Assembly: GCF_019443425.1 (NCBI RefSeq) | Contig: NZ_CP080382.1 | Span: forward strand, 2,356,001-2,420,000 | Length of the DNA: 64,000 nucleotides | Origin: Arthrobacter sp. PAMC25284 | GTDB taxonomy: Bacteria > Actinomycetota > Actinomycetes > Actinomycetales > Micrococcaceae | Direction of reading: 5' to 3' | Shown: positions 38,094 through 48,600 of the stretch, piece after piece | How the letters are laid out: the number at the start of each line of letters is the position of its first letter | How positions within the stretch are numbered: the first letter of the stretch is position 1 | Position numbers and translations under genes: made by a program | The notes under the pieces: model-generated | Seen by the model: the letters and a program-made list of their open reading frames with translations, nothing else | What the model was told of the DNA's origin: nothing | Databases searched by the model: none

Positions 38094-38598
38094 ATTCACC
38101 TTCTGCTGATGGTTTGCCGTGTTTCCCCTGCAGGTGCGGCGGCGAATCGGGGTCGCCGACTTCGGGCGGGATCCGGCAAAAGCGTTCGACGACGAGACCC
38201 ACAATCACCATGATGAGGCCGCCGCCGGCCATGGCCACCGCCTGCCAGGTGATGCCGTGGTCGCTTCGCAGGTTCCAGAGCCGCAACTGGTCCAGGAAGA
38301 CCCCCGCATGCCAGCCGAGCAGCACGGTGCCGGTGTAGGCGCAGGCCTGGGCGAGGACCAGGGTCCAGGCGGCCAGGATGGGGTTGAGGATCTTCTTTTT
38401 TCTGCCGTTCCGCCAGCGCAGGACGCGGATGCCCAGGACCAGAGTGAGGGCCACGATCACCCCCATGGTCAGGAGTCCCGTGAGCGGCAGCACCGGCGTC
38501 GGGAGGCTGTAGCGTCCGGTTATCACGGCCGCGAACCAGCCGGTGAGGGCCACCGCGACGCTGATGGCCAGCAGGAGGAAGGGACTGGTCAGCTTCAC
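38074..38598 (-). CDS. DUF3180 membrane protein
   Basis: A 174-residue protein with about four transmembrane helices (near 8-28, 38-58, 75-97 and 118-140) and a polar tail. It belongs to DUF3180, an actinobacterial family that regularly follows folK. Function unknown. It overlaps folK by 4 bases and the next PH-domain gene by 20, so all are translated from one message. Confidence 0.82.
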   Translation of the reverse strand: MKLTSPFLLLAISVAVALTGWFAAVITGRYSLPTPVLPLTGLLTMGVIVALTLVLGIRVLRWRNGRKKKILNPILAAWTLVLAQACAYTGTVLLGWHAGVFLDQLRLWNLRSDHGITWQAVAMAGGGLIMVIVGLVVERFCRIPPEVGDPDSPPHLQGKHGKPSAEGEYAYRGD

Positions 38599-39134
38599 GG
38601 CCGCTTCACCGCTCCGGTCGTGTCCTCGGCGTGCTGGAAACCGTCAAACGTTGACAGGCCCGGGAGGTCCGCGGCCCGGGCCGCAAGATCACCGACCCGT
38701 TCGCCGTTGAGCTCCGCCGCGGGGTCAATAAGGGACCATGGGTAAAGCACGAACGCGCGTTCCGCCGCCCGCGGGTGCGGCAACGTCAGCGTCGGATCCG
38801 TGCTCACGATGTCCCCGTAGGTGATGATATCCACGTCCAGGGTCCGCGGACCCCACCGGACGTCGCGGACCCGGTGGTGCTGTTGTTCGACCGTCTGGCA
38901 GTGCCGCAGCAACTCCAGTGGCGGCAGCGAGGTCTCCACCGCAATCACCATGTTGAGGAAGTCCGGCTGGCCGGTTGGGCCGCCCACCGCTTTCGACTGG
39001 ACGATCGGCGAAATGGCCAGGAGCCGGACTTCCGGCGGGTCAACGAGTTCGGCGACGGCGGCGGAGAGGGTTTCGCTGCGTTCGCCCAGGTTGCTGCCGA
39101 GGGCCAGCACGGCCCGCGTATAACCGGAGCTCAT
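38595..39134 (-). CDS. folK: 2-amino-4-hydroxy-6-hydroxymethyldihydropteridine diphosphokinase
   Basis: HPPK transfers pyrophosphate from ATP to 6-hydroxymethyl-dihydropterin in folate synthesis. The 179-residue protein has ALGSNLGER near its start and the signature RWGPRTLDVDII for magnesium and ATP. It overlaps folB by 4 bases and DUF3180 by 4 bases. The length is slightly longer than E. coli FolK because of the C-terminal tail. Confidence 0.95.
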   Translation of the reverse strand: MSSGYTRAVLALGSNLGERSETLSAAVAELVDPPEVRLLAISPIVQSKAVGGPTGQPDFLNMVIAVETSLPPLELLRHCQTVEQQHHRVRDVRWGPRTLDVDIITYGDIVSTDPTLTLPHPRAAERAFVLYPWSLIDPAAELNGERVGDLAARAADLPGLSTFDGFQHAEDTTGAVKRP

Positions 39135-39490
39135 GCCCGCACCCGGTGGACCGTGACGGAAACGTCGCCGAAGTCGACCTCGATCGGAGCCTTGGGCTTG
39201 TGCACGGTGATGTCCACGGCTGCCACGGCGAAGCTGCGCAGCACGTCTTCGGCGATCCGCACGGCCAGGGCCTCGATCAGGTTCACGGGCTCCCCGGTGA
39301 TCCAGCCGCGGATGCGTTCGGCCACTTCGCCGTAATGTGCCGTGTCCAGCACATCGTCGGAGACGGCGGCCCGGCTGAAGTCAAGGTGCAGGACGGCGTC
39401 GACGACGAACGGCTGGCCGTCACGGCGCTCGAAGTCGAACACCCCGTGGTGGCCGACGGCAGTGACTCCGGTCAGCGTGATCTTGTCCAT
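39131..39490 (-). CDS. folB: dihydroneopterin aldolase
   Basis: Cleaves dihydroneopterin to the pterin used by FolK, acting as an octamer. The 119-residue protein has GVTAVGHHGVFDFERRDGQPFVVD at the N terminus, then conserved NLIEALAVRIAEDVL and the KPKAPI segment. It lies 9 bases after folP and overlaps folK by 4. Confidence 0.95.
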   Translation of the reverse strand: MDKITLTGVTAVGHHGVFDFERRDGQPFVVDAVLHLDFSRAAVSDDVLDTAHYGEVAERIRGWITGEPVNLIEALAVRIAEDVLRSFAVAAVDITVHKPKAPIEVDFGDVSVTVHRVRA

Positions 39491-39499
39491 GGCTGCCGG

Positions 39500-40435
39500 T
39501 CAGTCGTTGACGGGAACGGCACCGGAGGCGACCGGGGACATCTGCGCGGCGACCTTGACCGCGTCCAGGCTGGGTACGACGTCGTGCACCCGCACCGCCC
39601 AGGCGCCGCGGGCGGCACTGATCGCGGTGACGGCGGCGGTCGCGGCGTCGCGTTCCCCGGGCGGGGCGGACTTGCCGGCCACCGTCAGGAGGGTGCCCAG
39701 GAAGCGTTTCCGGGACGCGCCGATCAGGATCCGGTGCCCCATTCCCGCCAGCGCGTCCAGGCCCTGCAGCAACTCCCAGTTCTGCGCGTCCGTTTTTGCG
39801 AAGCCAAGGCCCGGGTCAAGGATGATCTGCTCCGGGGCGACGCCCGCCGCGTAAAGTTTGCCCCGGACGCCGGCCAGTTCGGCGGCAACGTCTGCTGCCA
39901 CGTCCCGGTATTCGGTCAGGGAGTCCATGGTGCCTGCGTCGCCGCGGCGGTGCATAAGGATGTAGGGCACCCTGGTGCGGGCCACGAGCTCCGCCATTTC
40001 CGGTTCCAGGCTCAGGCCGGAGACATCGTTAATGATTGCGGCGCCTGCAGCCAGCGCCGCTGCTGCGGTGGCCGCGTGGGTGGTGTCGATGCTGACGAGG
40101 GAGCCGGCTTTGACCAGTGCCTCGATGACCGGCAGAACCCGGCGCTGTTCCTCATCCGGGCCGACTTCTTCCGCGCCCGGGCGGGTGGACTCGCCGCCGA
40201 CGTCGATGATGTCGGCACCGGCGTAGAACATCCGCAAACCGGCGGCAATCGCCGAGTCTGCCGTGGCGTGCTTGCCCCCGTCGCTGAAGGAGTCGGGGGT
40301 AACGTTCAGGATCCCCATCACGAGGGTCCGGTCGGTGGGCAGGTCATCGAACCGCGCCGCCGGGCGCGGCCTGCGCAGAATGGGCAGGGGTGAAGTTGCG
40401 GGGCCGGTGCCGGGCGCTGCTGCGAGGGAATCCAT
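39500..40435 (-). CDS. folP: dihydropteroate synthase
   Basis: Joins the pterin pyrophosphate to p-aminobenzoate, the target of sulfonamides. The 311-residue protein has the TIM-barrel signatures MGILNVTPDSFSDGG, DVGGESTRPGA and IINDVSG. GFAKTDAQNW is also present. An N-terminal extension of about 35 residues precedes the conserved core. It is 11 bases from folE and 9 from folB. Confidence 0.96.
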   Translation of the reverse strand: MDSLAAAPGTGPATSPLPILRRPRPAARFDDLPTDRTLVMGILNVTPDSFSDGGKHATADSAIAAGLRMFYAGADIIDVGGESTRPGAEEVGPDEEQRRVLPVIEALVKAGSLVSIDTTHAATAAAALAAGAAIINDVSGLSLEPEMAELVARTRVPYILMHRRGDAGTMDSLTEYRDVAADVAAELAGVRGKLYAAGVAPEQIILDPGLGFAKTDAQNWELLQGLDALAGMGHRILIGASRKRFLGTLLTVAGKSAPPGERDAATAAVTAISAARGAWAVRVHDVVPSLDAVKVAAQMSPVASGAVPVND

Positions 40436-40446
40436 AGTCTGGTTGG

Positions 40447-41088
40447 TTACCTTCCGAGTATGAGGCTCATGGCTTCGGCGCGGGTGGCCGGATCATGAAG
40501 TTGCCCGCGGACCGCGCTGGTCACGGTTTTCGCGCCAGGTTTGCGGATGCCACGCATCGACATGCAGAGGTGTTCGCATTCGACGACGACGATCGCGCCG
40601 CGGGGGTTGAGGTGGGTAACGAGGGCTTCGACGATTTGGGTCGTCAGGCGCTCCTGGACCTGGGGGCGGCGGGCAAACATGTCCACCACCCGTGCCAGCT
40701 TGCTCAGTCCGGTGACTTTTCCCTCGTGCGAGGGAATGTAGCCTACGTGGGCCACTCCGTGGAACGGCACGAGGTGATGCTCGCACGTGGAATAGAACGG
40801 GATGTCCTTGACCAGCACGAGTTCCTCGTGATCGAGGTCAAAGGTGGTGGCCAGGATTTCCGCCGGATCGTGGTGCAGGCCGGCGAACATCTCCGAGTAG
40901 GCTTTGGCCACCCGTTTGGGGGTGTCCAGCAGGCCGCCGCGGTCCGGGTCCTCGCCGATGGCGAACAGGATTTCGCGCACCGCCGCCTCGATTCGCGGTC
41001 GGTCTACTTTGTGGCTCGGGTGCTGGGCTTCGCCGCCCGCCGCCAAGGCGGCGGCGGCGGGTTCGTCGTCATCGAAGTTAAAGGTCAC
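40447..41088 (-). CDS. folE: GTP cyclohydrolase I
   Basis: First enzyme of folate synthesis, converting GTP to dihydroneopterin triphosphate. From GTG 41088 it is 213 residues. Zinc and active-site motifs are [18 protein letters not shown] and the second cysteine in [14 protein letters not shown]. The start lies 10 bases after the ftsH stop. Confidence 0.95.
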   Translation of the reverse strand: MTFNFDDDEPAAAALAAGGEAQHPSHKVDRPRIEAAVREILFAIGEDPDRGGLLDTPKRVAKAYSEMFAGLHHDPAEILATTFDLDHEELVLVKDIPFYSTCEHHLVPFHGVAHVGYIPSHEGKVTGLSKLARVVDMFARRPQVQERLTTQIVEALVTHLNPRGAIVVVECEHLCMSMRGIRKPGAKTVTSAVRGQLHDPATRAEAMSLILGR

Positions 41089-41098
41089 AGAGGCAAGC

Positions 41099-43165
41099 CT
41101 AGCCGGGATGACCGTCGGACCCGATATCCGTCGCTCCGCCCCGGAACGGTTCATGCCCCGGGACGCCTTGGGCGTGCGGCGGCTGGGCGTCCAGCGGCTC
41201 TTCGAGCCGGGCATGCTTGGCTTCTGCCTGCGCCTCCCGCTCGGCCTTCTCCCGGCGGGACTCCACGGGGCCTGCCTGCTGGACCGGGCGGGATTCCTTC
41301 GAAAGCCACACCTCGCGGAAATCGCGCTTGCGGATATCCGTGAAGACGTGCGCGATTTCGGCCTGGTTCAGCGTTTCGCGTTCCAGCAATTCCAGCGCCA
41401 ACTGGTCCAGGACGTCGCGGTTCTCAATCAGGATGGCGTAGGCCTCGTCGTGGGCGCCATCGATCAGCCGGCGCACTTCCTCGTCGACGATGTAGGCGAT
41501 CTGGTCCGAGTAGTTCCGCTCATGGCCGGCGTCACGGCCGAGGAACGGCTCGCCGCCTCCCTGGCCGAGCCGTACCGACCCGACCCGCTCGCTCATGCCG
41601 AACTCGGTGACCATCCGCCGGGCGATCCCGGTGGCCTTCTCGATGTCGTTGGACGCCCCGGTGGACGGATCGTGGAAGACGATTTCCTCGGCGACGCGGC
41701 CGCCCATGGCGTAGGCCATCTGGTCGAGGAGTTCATTGCGGGTGATGGAGTACTTGTCGTTCTCGGGCACCACCATGGTGTAACCCAGGGCGCGGCCGCG
41801 GGGCAGGATGGTGATTTTGGTGACCGGTGCGGAATTCCGCAGTGCCGCGGCGACGAGCGCGTGCCCGCCTTCGTGGTAGGCGGTGACCTTGCGCTCGTGC
41901 TCCTTCATGACCCGGCTGCGTTTCTGCGGGCCGGCCATCACGCGGTCGATGGCTTCGTCCAGGGCCCGGTCGTCGATCAGGTTGGCGTTGGAGCGGGCGG
42001 TCAGCAGCGCCGCCTCATTGAGCACGTTGGCCAGGTCCGCGCCAGTGTAGCCGGGGGTCTTTTTGGCTACCGCCTTCAGGTCGACGCCGGGCGCCATCGG
42101 CTTGCCCTTGGCATGGACCTGCAGGATCTGGTCGCGGCCGATCAGGTCAGGGGCTTCGACGGAGATCTGCCGGTCGAAGCGGCCTGGACGCAGCAGCGCG
42201 GGATCAAGGACGTCGGGACGGTTCGTGGCCGCGATCAGGATGACGTTGGTCTTGACGTCGAAGCCGTCCATTTCAACGAGCAATTGGTTGAGCGTCTGCT
42301 CGCGCTCGTCGTTGCCGCCGCCGATCCCGGCGCCGCGGTGGCGGCCGACGGCGTCGATCTCATCCACGAAGATGATGGCCGGCGAGTTCGCCTTGGCCTG
42401 TTCGAAGAGGTCGCGGACGCGGGAGGCACCCACACCGACGAACATTTCCACGAAGTCGGATCCGGAAATCGAGAAGAACGGTACCCCGGCTTCGCCGGCC
42501 ACGGCGCGGGCCAGGAGGGTCTTGCCGGTGCCCGGCGGGCCGTAGAGCAGCACGCCCTTGGGGATCTTGGCGCCGACTGCCTGGAATTTCGCCGGTTCCT
42601 GCAGGAATTCCTTGATTTCTTCGAGTTCCTCGACGGCCTCGTCGGCGCCGGCAACGTCACTGAAGGTCACCTGCGGCATGTCCTTGCTGACCAGCTTGGC
42701 CTTGGACTTGCCGAACTGCATAACCTTGGACCCGCCGCCCTGCATCCGGGAGAGCAGGAACCAGAAAAGCACGCCCAGGAGCAGCACGGGGATCAGGAGG
42801 GAAAACAGCCCGGACAGCCAGTTATTCTCGACCGGCTGGTCCGTGAAGCCGCCCGGCGGCTTGGTGTCCGTGACTGCCTTGACCACGTCCAGGGCGCGGG
42901 CATCCACGTAGTAGAACTGGACGTTCTTGCCCTTGTCCTGACCGTCGATCTTCAGGTCGTCCTTCAGGACCAGATCCACACGGTTTTCGCCGTCAAAGAT
43001 CTTGGCCTGTTCGATTTGTCCGCTTTGGGCCAGCAGGGCCAGGCCCTTGTCCGTGTCGATCCGGCTGGCGCCGCCCGGTGCCAGGGTGGCAAAAGCGAGC
43101 AGGAGCATGGCGATGACGGCGACAATCCAGATGCCGGGGCCCTTGAAGAAACTCTTAGCTTTCAT
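41099..43165 (-). CDS. ftsH: ATP-dependent zinc metalloprotease FtsH
   Basis: Membrane-bound AAA+ protease that removes damaged membrane proteins. From ATG 43165 it is 688 residues. There are two N-terminal transmembrane helices (about 8-26 and 112-135), with an outer domain between them. The AAA+ domain has Walker A GPPGTGKT and Walker [12 protein letters not shown], and the zinc site is HEGGH. The C-terminal tail after about residue 630 is rich in charged residues. The frame is open upstream to 43240 but the start before the first helix is the usual one. Confidence 0.97.
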   Translation of the reverse strand: MKAKSFFKGPGIWIVAVIAMLLLAFATLAPGGASRIDTDKGLALLAQSGQIEQAKIFDGENRVDLVLKDDLKIDGQDKGKNVQFYYVDARALDVVKAVTDTKPPGGFTDQPVENNWLSGLFSLLIPVLLLGVLFWFLLSRMQGGGSKVMQFGKSKAKLVSKDMPQVTFSDVAGADEAVEELEEIKEFLQEPAKFQAVGAKIPKGVLLYGPPGTGKTLLARAVAGEAGVPFFSISGSDFVEMFVGVGASRVRDLFEQAKANSPAIIFVDEIDAVGRHRGAGIGGGNDEREQTLNQLLVEMDGFDVKTNVILIAATNRPDVLDPALLRPGRFDRQISVEAPDLIGRDQILQVHAKGKPMAPGVDLKAVAKKTPGYTGADLANVLNEAALLTARSNANLIDDRALDEAIDRVMAGPQKRSRVMKEHERKVTAYHEGGHALVAAALRNSAPVTKITILPRGRALGYTMVVPENDKYSITRNELLDQMAYAMGGRVAEEIVFHDPSTGASNDIEKATGIARRMVTEFGMSERVGSVRLGQGGGEPFLGRDAGHERNYSDQIAYIVDEEVRRLIDGAHDEAYAILIENRDVLDQLALELLERETLNQAEIAHVFTDIRKRDFREVWLSKESRPVQQAGPVESRREKAEREAQAEAKHARLEEPLDAQPPHAQGVPGHEPFRGGATDIGSDGHPG

Positions 43166-43382
43166 CTGTGCGGGGCTGGCCCCGTCCCTCCTGGTAGTGC
43201 TGCACGGCGAAGTTTCTGCGCACGTGTGGTGTTGCGTCAAGTTCTAGCTATACACCGTCGCAGGGACTCACGCACGGAGACGTACAAAAGTTCCCTGTGG
43301 GCGTAGCGTGCCGGTGGCCCGGCCGGCCCGGAGTGCCGCCGAGGGACCCCGCCGGCGGCTCGCTGAGGACTCCGCTGCCACA

Positions 43383-43425
43383 GACGGCTCCGGCCCGGAA
43401 CGGATTGTTCCGGGCCGGAGCCGTC
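43383..43425 (-). terminator. perfect 19-base inverted repeat downstream of hpt
   Basis: Arms of 19 bases (GACGGCTCCGGCCCGGAAC and its complement) around a loop of five bases. It lies between the hpt stop and ftsH, on the minus strand transcript. It may end or attenuate the hpt message before ftsH. Confidence 0.75.
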
Positions 43426-43467
43426 CGTCCGCTGGTCTTCCAGCCGGGTGTGCCTGCCGCCCTGCGT

Positions 43468-44019
43468 TTACTCGTAGACGTGCGGCGCCAAAGTGCCCAC
43501 GAAGTCCAGGTTGCGGTACTTTTCGGCGTAGTCCAGGCCGTAGCCGACCACGAACTCGTTGGGGATGTCGTAGCCAACGTACTTTACGTCGATCTGGACC
43601 TTCAGGGCCGTGGGCTTACGGAAGGCAGTGCAGATCTCCACCGACGCCGTGCCGCGGGATTCCAGGTTGGTCTTGAGCCAGGACAGTGTCAGTCCGGAGT
43701 CGATGATGTCCTCGACGATCAGGACGTCTTTGCCCATCAGGTCGGTGTCGAGGTCCTTGAGGATGCGGACCACGCCGGAAGACTGGGTGCCGGAGCCATA
43801 GGAGGAGACCGCCATCCAGTCCATCGAAACGTGGCTGTGCAGCGCGCGGGCGAGGTCTGCCATGACCATAACGGCGCCCTTGAGGACACCCACGATCAGC
43901 AGATCGCGGCCTTCGTAGTCTTTGTCGATCTGCGCCGCGAGTTCGGTGATCCGCTGTTGAATCTGTTCCTTGGTGTAGAGAACGTGCTTGAGGTCTGCCT
44001 GGACGTCGGTTGAATCCAC
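43468..44019 (-). CDS. hpt: hypoxanthine phosphoribosyltransferase
   Basis: Purine salvage enzyme joining hypoxanthine or guanine to PRPP. The 183-residue protein has the PRPP-binding motif [15 protein letters not shown] and [14 protein letters not shown]. The TTG at 44022 and the GTG at 44019 are both in frame; AGGAG six bases upstream of GTG makes GTG the better choice. It follows tilS by 30 bases. Confidence 0.95.
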   Translation of the reverse strand: MDSTDVQADLKHVLYTKEQIQQRITELAAQIDKDYEGRDLLIVGVLKGAVMVMADLARALHSHVSMDWMAVSSYGSGTQSSGVVRILKDLDTDLMGKDVLIVEDIIDSGLTLSWLKTNLESRGTASVEICTAFRKPTALKVQIDVKYVGYDIPNEFVVGYGLDYAEKYRNLDFVGTLAPHVYE

Positions 44020-44049
44020 CAATGGCTCCTGTGTCGATGCGGGGTGCGA

Positions 44050-45192
44050 CTAATTGCGGGGCGGTTTTTGAGGCCGGAATACCAGTTTCCCACAGCGCGC
44101 GCCTTCACGGGGAACGCCTGCCCCCGCGGTTGCCGCCTCTGCCTGCAGTTCGGCGAGCGAGAGCCGGTAGACGCTCACACCTCCCGGCAGTTCCACCGGA
44201 CCGGCCGATCCCTGCCGGCGCAGGAGCGCCTCCGCCGCGAGCAACCGCCGGTAACTGGGCTGTTGACCGCCGACGGCGGCCGCGGCCTTGGCAATTACCC
44301 GGAACCGCAGCGCCGGCGCGAGTTCCCGCAGCGCATTTTCCGGGAGGCTGACCCCGGCCCCGGACCGCTCCTCGAGCCTGGCAAAGGCGTCGCCCGCCAG
44401 GTCATCGAGGAAGTCGGCGTCGTGCTGCAGGATTGCCGCGGTCCGGGCAAGGGATTCGGCGACGCCGGGACCGAGTTTTTCCTCCAGCAGCGGCAGCACC
44501 TCCACCCGGGTCCGGGAGCGCGCGTAGGCAGGGTCGGCGTTGGACGGGTCATGCCAGGGGGCCAGGTCCTCCGCGTCGCAGATGGCCAGGGTGTCGGCCC
44601 GGCGCAGTCCCAGGAAGGGCCGGAGCAGGCGCCCGCGTGCGGGCCGCATACCGGCCAGGGATCTCGTGCCGGACCCCCGGGCCAGGCCGAGCAACACCTG
44701 CTCGGCCTGGTCATCGAGGGTGTGTCCCAGCAGGATCACACCGGCGCCGGATTCCTCGGCCGCGGAATCGAGCGCCGCATGGCGGGCGTCCCGTGCCGCG
44801 GCTTCGGGGCCGATCCCGGTGGACGCGACATCAACGGCCCGCACCGTGACGGGCGAGAGCCCCAGGTCCGTGAGCTTCCGGGCCGCAACGGACGCGACCG
44901 CCGCCGAACCCGGCTGCAACTGATGATCGACCACGACTGCGCCGATGGTCACCGGATGCCCGTCAACGTGGCCCCGGCGGGCGAAATACCCGGCAGCGGC
45001 GGCGAGGGCGAGCGAATCCGGCCCGCCGCTGCACGCGACCAGGACGCGCGCCGGGTACCCTGCCTCCGCGAGCGCGTCCCCGAGCATCTTCCGCGCCGTG
45101 CCAACGACGGGCAGCAGACGTCCGGGCCGGCGTCGTCCTTGCGGGGCCGCGGGGATCCCGGCGGGAGCGGAGGCGTTTTGGCGGCCGGACAC
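44050..45192 (-). CDS. tilS: tRNA(Ile)-lysidine synthetase
   Basis: Modifies the wobble cytidine of the AUA-reading tRNA-Ile to lysidine. The 380-residue protein has the ATP-PPase loop VLVACSGGPDSLALAAAAGY and GHTLDDQAEQVLLGLARGSGTR. It starts with GTG, 5 bases after the stop of the metalloprotease gene. Paired with hpt as in many bacteria. Confidence 0.93.
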   Translation of the reverse strand: MSGRQNASAPAGIPAAPQGRRRPGRLLPVVGTARKMLGDALAEAGYPARVLVACSGGPDSLALAAAAGYFARRGHVDGHPVTIGAVVVDHQLQPGSAAVASVAARKLTDLGLSPVTVRAVDVASTGIGPEAAARDARHAALDSAAEESGAGVILLGHTLDDQAEQVLLGLARGSGTRSLAGMRPARGRLLRPFLGLRRADTLAICDAEDLAPWHDPSNADPAYARSRTRVEVLPLLEEKLGPGVAESLARTAAILQHDADFLDDLAGDAFARLEERSGAGVSLPENALRELAPALRFRVIAKAAAAVGGQQPSYRRLLAAEALLRRQGSAGPVELPGGVSVYRLSLAELQAEAATAGAGVPREGARCGKLVFRPQKPPRN

Positions 45193-45197
45193 AGTGA

Positions 45198-46319
45198 TTA
45201 CAACCCCATCCGTTCAAGCCAGAGCTTCGAATCGTGGATCTCAGGTTCCGTGGGCAGATGCTCCGCGGATTCCCAGACCCGGTTGAAGCCGCTCATGCCG
45301 GCGGCAGCCACCACCTCGCGGACGAACTTCGAGCCGTCGGCGTACTGGCGCATCTTCGCATCCAGGCCCAGCAGGCTGCGGATGAACTTCTCAATCAGGC
45401 CGCGGTCCGTGCCGCGGTCGTTGAAGCGCTGCCGGATGGTCTTCACCGACGGGACGATGCCGGCGTCGACGGCGTCCATCACCACGTTGGCGTGGCCTTC
45501 GAGCAGGCTCATCAGCGCGGTGAGGCGGGAAAGCGCGGCCTTCTCCTCCGGGTCCTGCAGCAGGTCCAGGATGACGCCCCGGCCCGGCGTTGCACCGGTT
45601 GCGGTGCGGTCCTTGAGGGATTTCGCGGCCGCAGACGCCCGCTCCATCAGGGAATCAACGTTGCCGAGCAAATGGCCGCTGAGGTTCGCGATCTCGTCCA
45701 GCATGTGGTGCCGCAACCATGGTGCGGCAGCGAACTGGACCCGGTGGGTCTGCTCATGAAGGCAGACCCAGAGCCTGAAGTCCGCGGGTTCAACGTTAAG
45801 TTCACGTTCCACGGCAATGATGTTCGGTGCGACCAGCAGCAGGCGCCCGCCGGCGGGAGCTGTGGAGTCCCGGGCCAGGGCGGAGAACGGGTCATATTGG
45901 CCCAGGACCTTGCTGGAGAGGAACCCCAGGATGGCACCGAGCTGGCTGCCGGTGATGGCGCCACTGACGTTTGCGGTGCCCGGGGCGATCGCGCCGCGGC
46001 GGTCCTCAAGCATTTTGTTGATCGCAGGCTCGAGCATCACCGCGAAGCTCTGCGTGTTGGCCTTGGCCCAGGAGGCCCGGTCCACTACCAGGACCGAGGA
46101 ATCACGCAGGTCGCGGGCGGCCTCGAGCCCGGTGATGTCGTGGACGTGCTGCACGGAGATGTCTGCCATGAGCCGGAGGTTTTCCACGGCGGTGGCGATC
46201 TCGGCGGCACCGAGCGTTGGCCCGGCGGGCGCCAGGCGGGCGGCTGTGGAAGCGGCAAGCTCCCAGTTGATCAAGGCCGGGGCTGATGTCTCGCGCGCAG
46301 AGGACTCCATAGGCTCCAT
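45198..46319 (-). CDS. zinc-dependent metalloprotease (DUF2342, HEQTH motif)
   Basis: A 373-residue cytoplasmic protein of the actinobacterial metalloprotease-like DUF2342 family, sometimes listed as coenzyme F420 biosynthesis-associated. The zinc site is HEQTHRVQF, an HExxH motif. A second ATG lies nine bases inside. The gene is a constant neighbour of tilS and dacB in actinobacteria. Substrate is not known; the F420 label is not supported by anything in this window. Confidence 0.85.
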   Translation of the reverse strand: MEPMESSARETSAPALINWELAASTAARLAPAGPTLGAAEIATAVENLRLMADISVQHVHDITGLEAARDLRDSSVLVVDRASWAKANTQSFAVMLEPAINKMLEDRRGAIAPGTANVSGAITGSQLGAILGFLSSKVLGQYDPFSALARDSTAPAGGRLLLVAPNIIAVERELNVEPADFRLWVCLHEQTHRVQFAAAPWLRHHMLDEIANLSGHLLGNVDSLMERASAAAKSLKDRTATGATPGRGVILDLLQDPEEKAALSRLTALMSLLEGHANVVMDAVDAGIVPSVKTIRQRFNDRGTDRGLIEKFIRSLLGLDAKMRQYADGSKFVREVVAAAGMSGFNRVWESAEHLPTEPEIHDSKLWLERMGL

Positions 46320-46439
46320 CAGATCACAGGGTCCTGATGATCCGCCTTAAGTTCACCGCCCGGCGAACAGTCCTGTCCATGGGTCCGTGAAGAGCCGCCC
46401 TGACCGGCCGGCGGGCATGCGTTCCAGCGGCCCGCCCGG

Positions 46440-47942
46440 TCAGCGGCAGCCGCAGCGTGCCAGGACGGCTGCGGAGCGGTCCAGGACCGGTTTGTTGTCG
46501 GCGCCCGGGCTGAGTCCATTGCCGATAAAGGCGAAGACCAGCAACCGGCCGTCGGCGTCAACGACGTAGCCGCTGAGGGCGCTGACCGTGTTCAACGTGC
46601 CCGTCTTGGCGCGCACCAGCCCGGCACCTGCCGCGGTGTTCCCGCCCCGGAACCGCTCGCCCAGGGTCCCGGTCAGGGCCGCCACCGGGAACCCCGGAAG
46701 GGCCGCGCGCAGCCGCGCGTCCTCACCTGACGTCATGGTCCGGACCATCCCGGCGAGCTGCCGGGCCGAAACCCGGTTGGCCAGGGCCAGGCCGGAGACA
46801 TCAGCGGCGTGCAGGGTATCCGTCGGAATTCCCAGGTCGGCCAGTTGCGCCAGCAGTGCCGCGATGGCGCCGTCGTTGCTCCCCGGTTTGCCCGCTGCGA
46901 GCGCCGTCATCCGGCCGATCGCCTCGGCGAGATAGTTGTCCGAAGTCCGGAGCAGCAGCTCCACCTGCTGCCCGACCGTCGCTGACTGGACTTCCGCCAG
47001 GACCCGCGCCCCGGGATCCGGATTCGGCCCGGCCCCCGGGGAGCGCACGACGCCGGGCGCCACGGACAGTCCGGCGTCCGGGGCGGCTGCCGCCTCGGCC
47101 GCGAGCCGGCCGGCGAAGGACTCGGCGGCGGCCATGGCGGGGTCCTGGGGGCGCGGGCCGGTGAGCCGGGCCGGGTCGAACCGTGCAGAGTTCAGCGCCA
47201 GGGGGTACAGCGGCGCGATCTCGCCGGCGGCCACATCGTCGGGGCTCCACGCCGCGCTCAGCGGCGGACCCGTGAAGAGGGAGTCGTCCAGCAGGACGGT
47301 GAGCTCCCCGGTGACGCCGTCGGACTGGAGGGCCCGGACGGTGGACCGGGCGAGGGTCGCCAGTCCTGCGCGGCCCAGGACCGCGCCGGGGGCGGATTCA
47401 CCCGCGCCGAGCAACACGTCTCCGCCTCCGGTCAGAACGACCGAACCGGGGGTGGGGCCGGCCGCGACGCTTGTGCCGAACCGGCGCTCCGGGCCCAGCG
47501 TCCGCAGGGCCGCTCCGGCAGTGAAGATCTTCATATTTGAGGCAGGAATACGGGCCTCGTCGCCGGCGCGGTCAAAAACTACTTGTCCGGTCGCGGCATC
47601 CTGGACGATACCGGTGATTGACCCGCCGCCGTCGGCCTGGAGCGTCCCGTTCAGCAGGGCCGTCAGCGGGCCGGCGTCCGGGAGGGGCGCATCACCACTG
47701 AGCCTTCCGGCCAGGCCATGTGTTGCGCTGCCGGGCGAAGCCAGTGCCGTGGGGAGCTGCTGCCAAGGCACGGCGGTGACAGCGTCCGGGGTCCGGTCCG
47801 TGCCGCGCAGGGCCGGGGCGAGTGCGATACCCGCCGGGAAGGCCAGTGCCGCGATGATCAGGACCGGGAGCACCAGCGGGAGGTACCCTCGCAGCAGCCC
47901 CGACGTCGGGTCCGCGCCGGTCCGGCGCGCTCTGCGTTTCAT
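46440..47942 (-). CDS. dacB: D-alanyl-D-alanine carboxypeptidase/endopeptidase (PBP4 type)
   Basis: Trims peptidoglycan side chains outside the membrane. From ATG 47942 it is 500 residues with an N-terminal transmembrane signal (about 20-42, LPLVLPVLIIAALAFPAGIAL). Penicillin-binding motifs in order are the SxxK serine in ASNMKIF, the SxN motif in TSDNYLAE and the KTG box in AKTGTLN. It is divergent from ppa, sharing a promoter region of about 150 bases. Confidence 0.94.
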   Translation of the reverse strand: MKRRARRTGADPTSGLLRGYLPLVLPVLIIAALAFPAGIALAPALRGTDRTPDAVTAVPWQQLPTALASPGSATHGLAGRLSGDAPLPDAGPLTALLNGTLQADGGGSITGIVQDAATGQVVFDRAGDEARIPASNMKIFTAGAALRTLGPERRFGTSVAAGPTPGSVVLTGGGDVLLGAGESAPGAVLGRAGLATLARSTVRALQSDGVTGELTVLLDDSLFTGPPLSAAWSPDDVAAGEIAPLYPLALNSARFDPARLTGPRPQDPAMAAAESFAGRLAAEAAAAPDAGLSVAPGVVRSPGAGPNPDPGARVLAEVQSATVGQQVELLLRTSDNYLAEAIGRMTALAAGKPGSNDGAIAALLAQLADLGIPTDTLHAADVSGLALANRVSARQLAGMVRTMTSGEDARLRAALPGFPVAALTGTLGERFRGGNTAAGAGLVRAKTGTLNTVSALSGYVVDADGRLLVFAFIGNGLSPGADNKPVLDRSAAVLARCGCR

Positions 47943-48094
47943 ACCGTTCCTGGTCCTCTGGTCCCGAAAATGTCTGCACTGGTTCCTGAAACCAGGGCCT
48001 CTCGCTATATCCTCAATAATAGTCGGCGGCACCGGCGCTGCTTTTCCGTTCGTCACGCGTGCCGCGTCCCCCTGAAGTCGTCAAGGAGCATTCC

Positions 48095-48583
48095 ATGAAG
48101 CATGACGTGACCATCGAGATCCCCAAGGGATCCCGCGTCAAATACGAAGTCGACCATGAGACCGGCCGCGTCCGCCTGGATCGTGTCCTGTTCACCTCCA
48201 TGCAGTACCCCACCCACTACGGGTACTTCGAGAACACCCTGGGCGAGGACGGCGATCCGCTGGATGCGCTGGTTCTCCTGCAGGACTTCGACCTGCACCC
48301 CGGCGTGATCGTCGAGTCCCGCCCGATCGGCGTGTTCAACATGACCGACGACGGCGGCGGCGACGCCAAGGTCCTGTGCGTCCCGGTTGACGCCCGCTTC
48401 GACCACATCCAGGAAATCTCGGATGTGAGCGAATTCCTGATCAAGGAAATCGAGCACTTCTTCACCCGTTACAAGGACCTGGAGCCCGGCAAATGGGTCA
48501 AGGCCGAGGGCTGGGGCGACCGTGCCGCCGCCGAAGCCGAGCTCGAGGCATCGATCAAGCGCTACGTGCCGACAGCTCACTGA
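48095..48583 (+). CDS. ppa: inorganic pyrophosphatase
   Basis: Hydrolyses pyrophosphate, pulling biosynthesis forward. From ATG 48095, with AAGGAG upstream, it is 162 residues. Family I motifs are [14 protein letters not shown] and [12 protein letters not shown] with the metal-binding aspartates. A strong terminator follows. Confidence 0.96.
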   Translation: MKHDVTIEIPKGSRVKYEVDHETGRVRLDRVLFTSMQYPTHYGYFENTLGEDGDPLDALVLLQDFDLHPGVIVESRPIGVFNMTDDGGGDAKVLCVPVDARFDHIQEISDVSEFLIKEIEHFFTRYKDLEPGKWVKAEGWGDRAAAEAELEASIKRYVPTAH

Positions 48584-48600
48584 CGCTGCTTGCCTGACCG

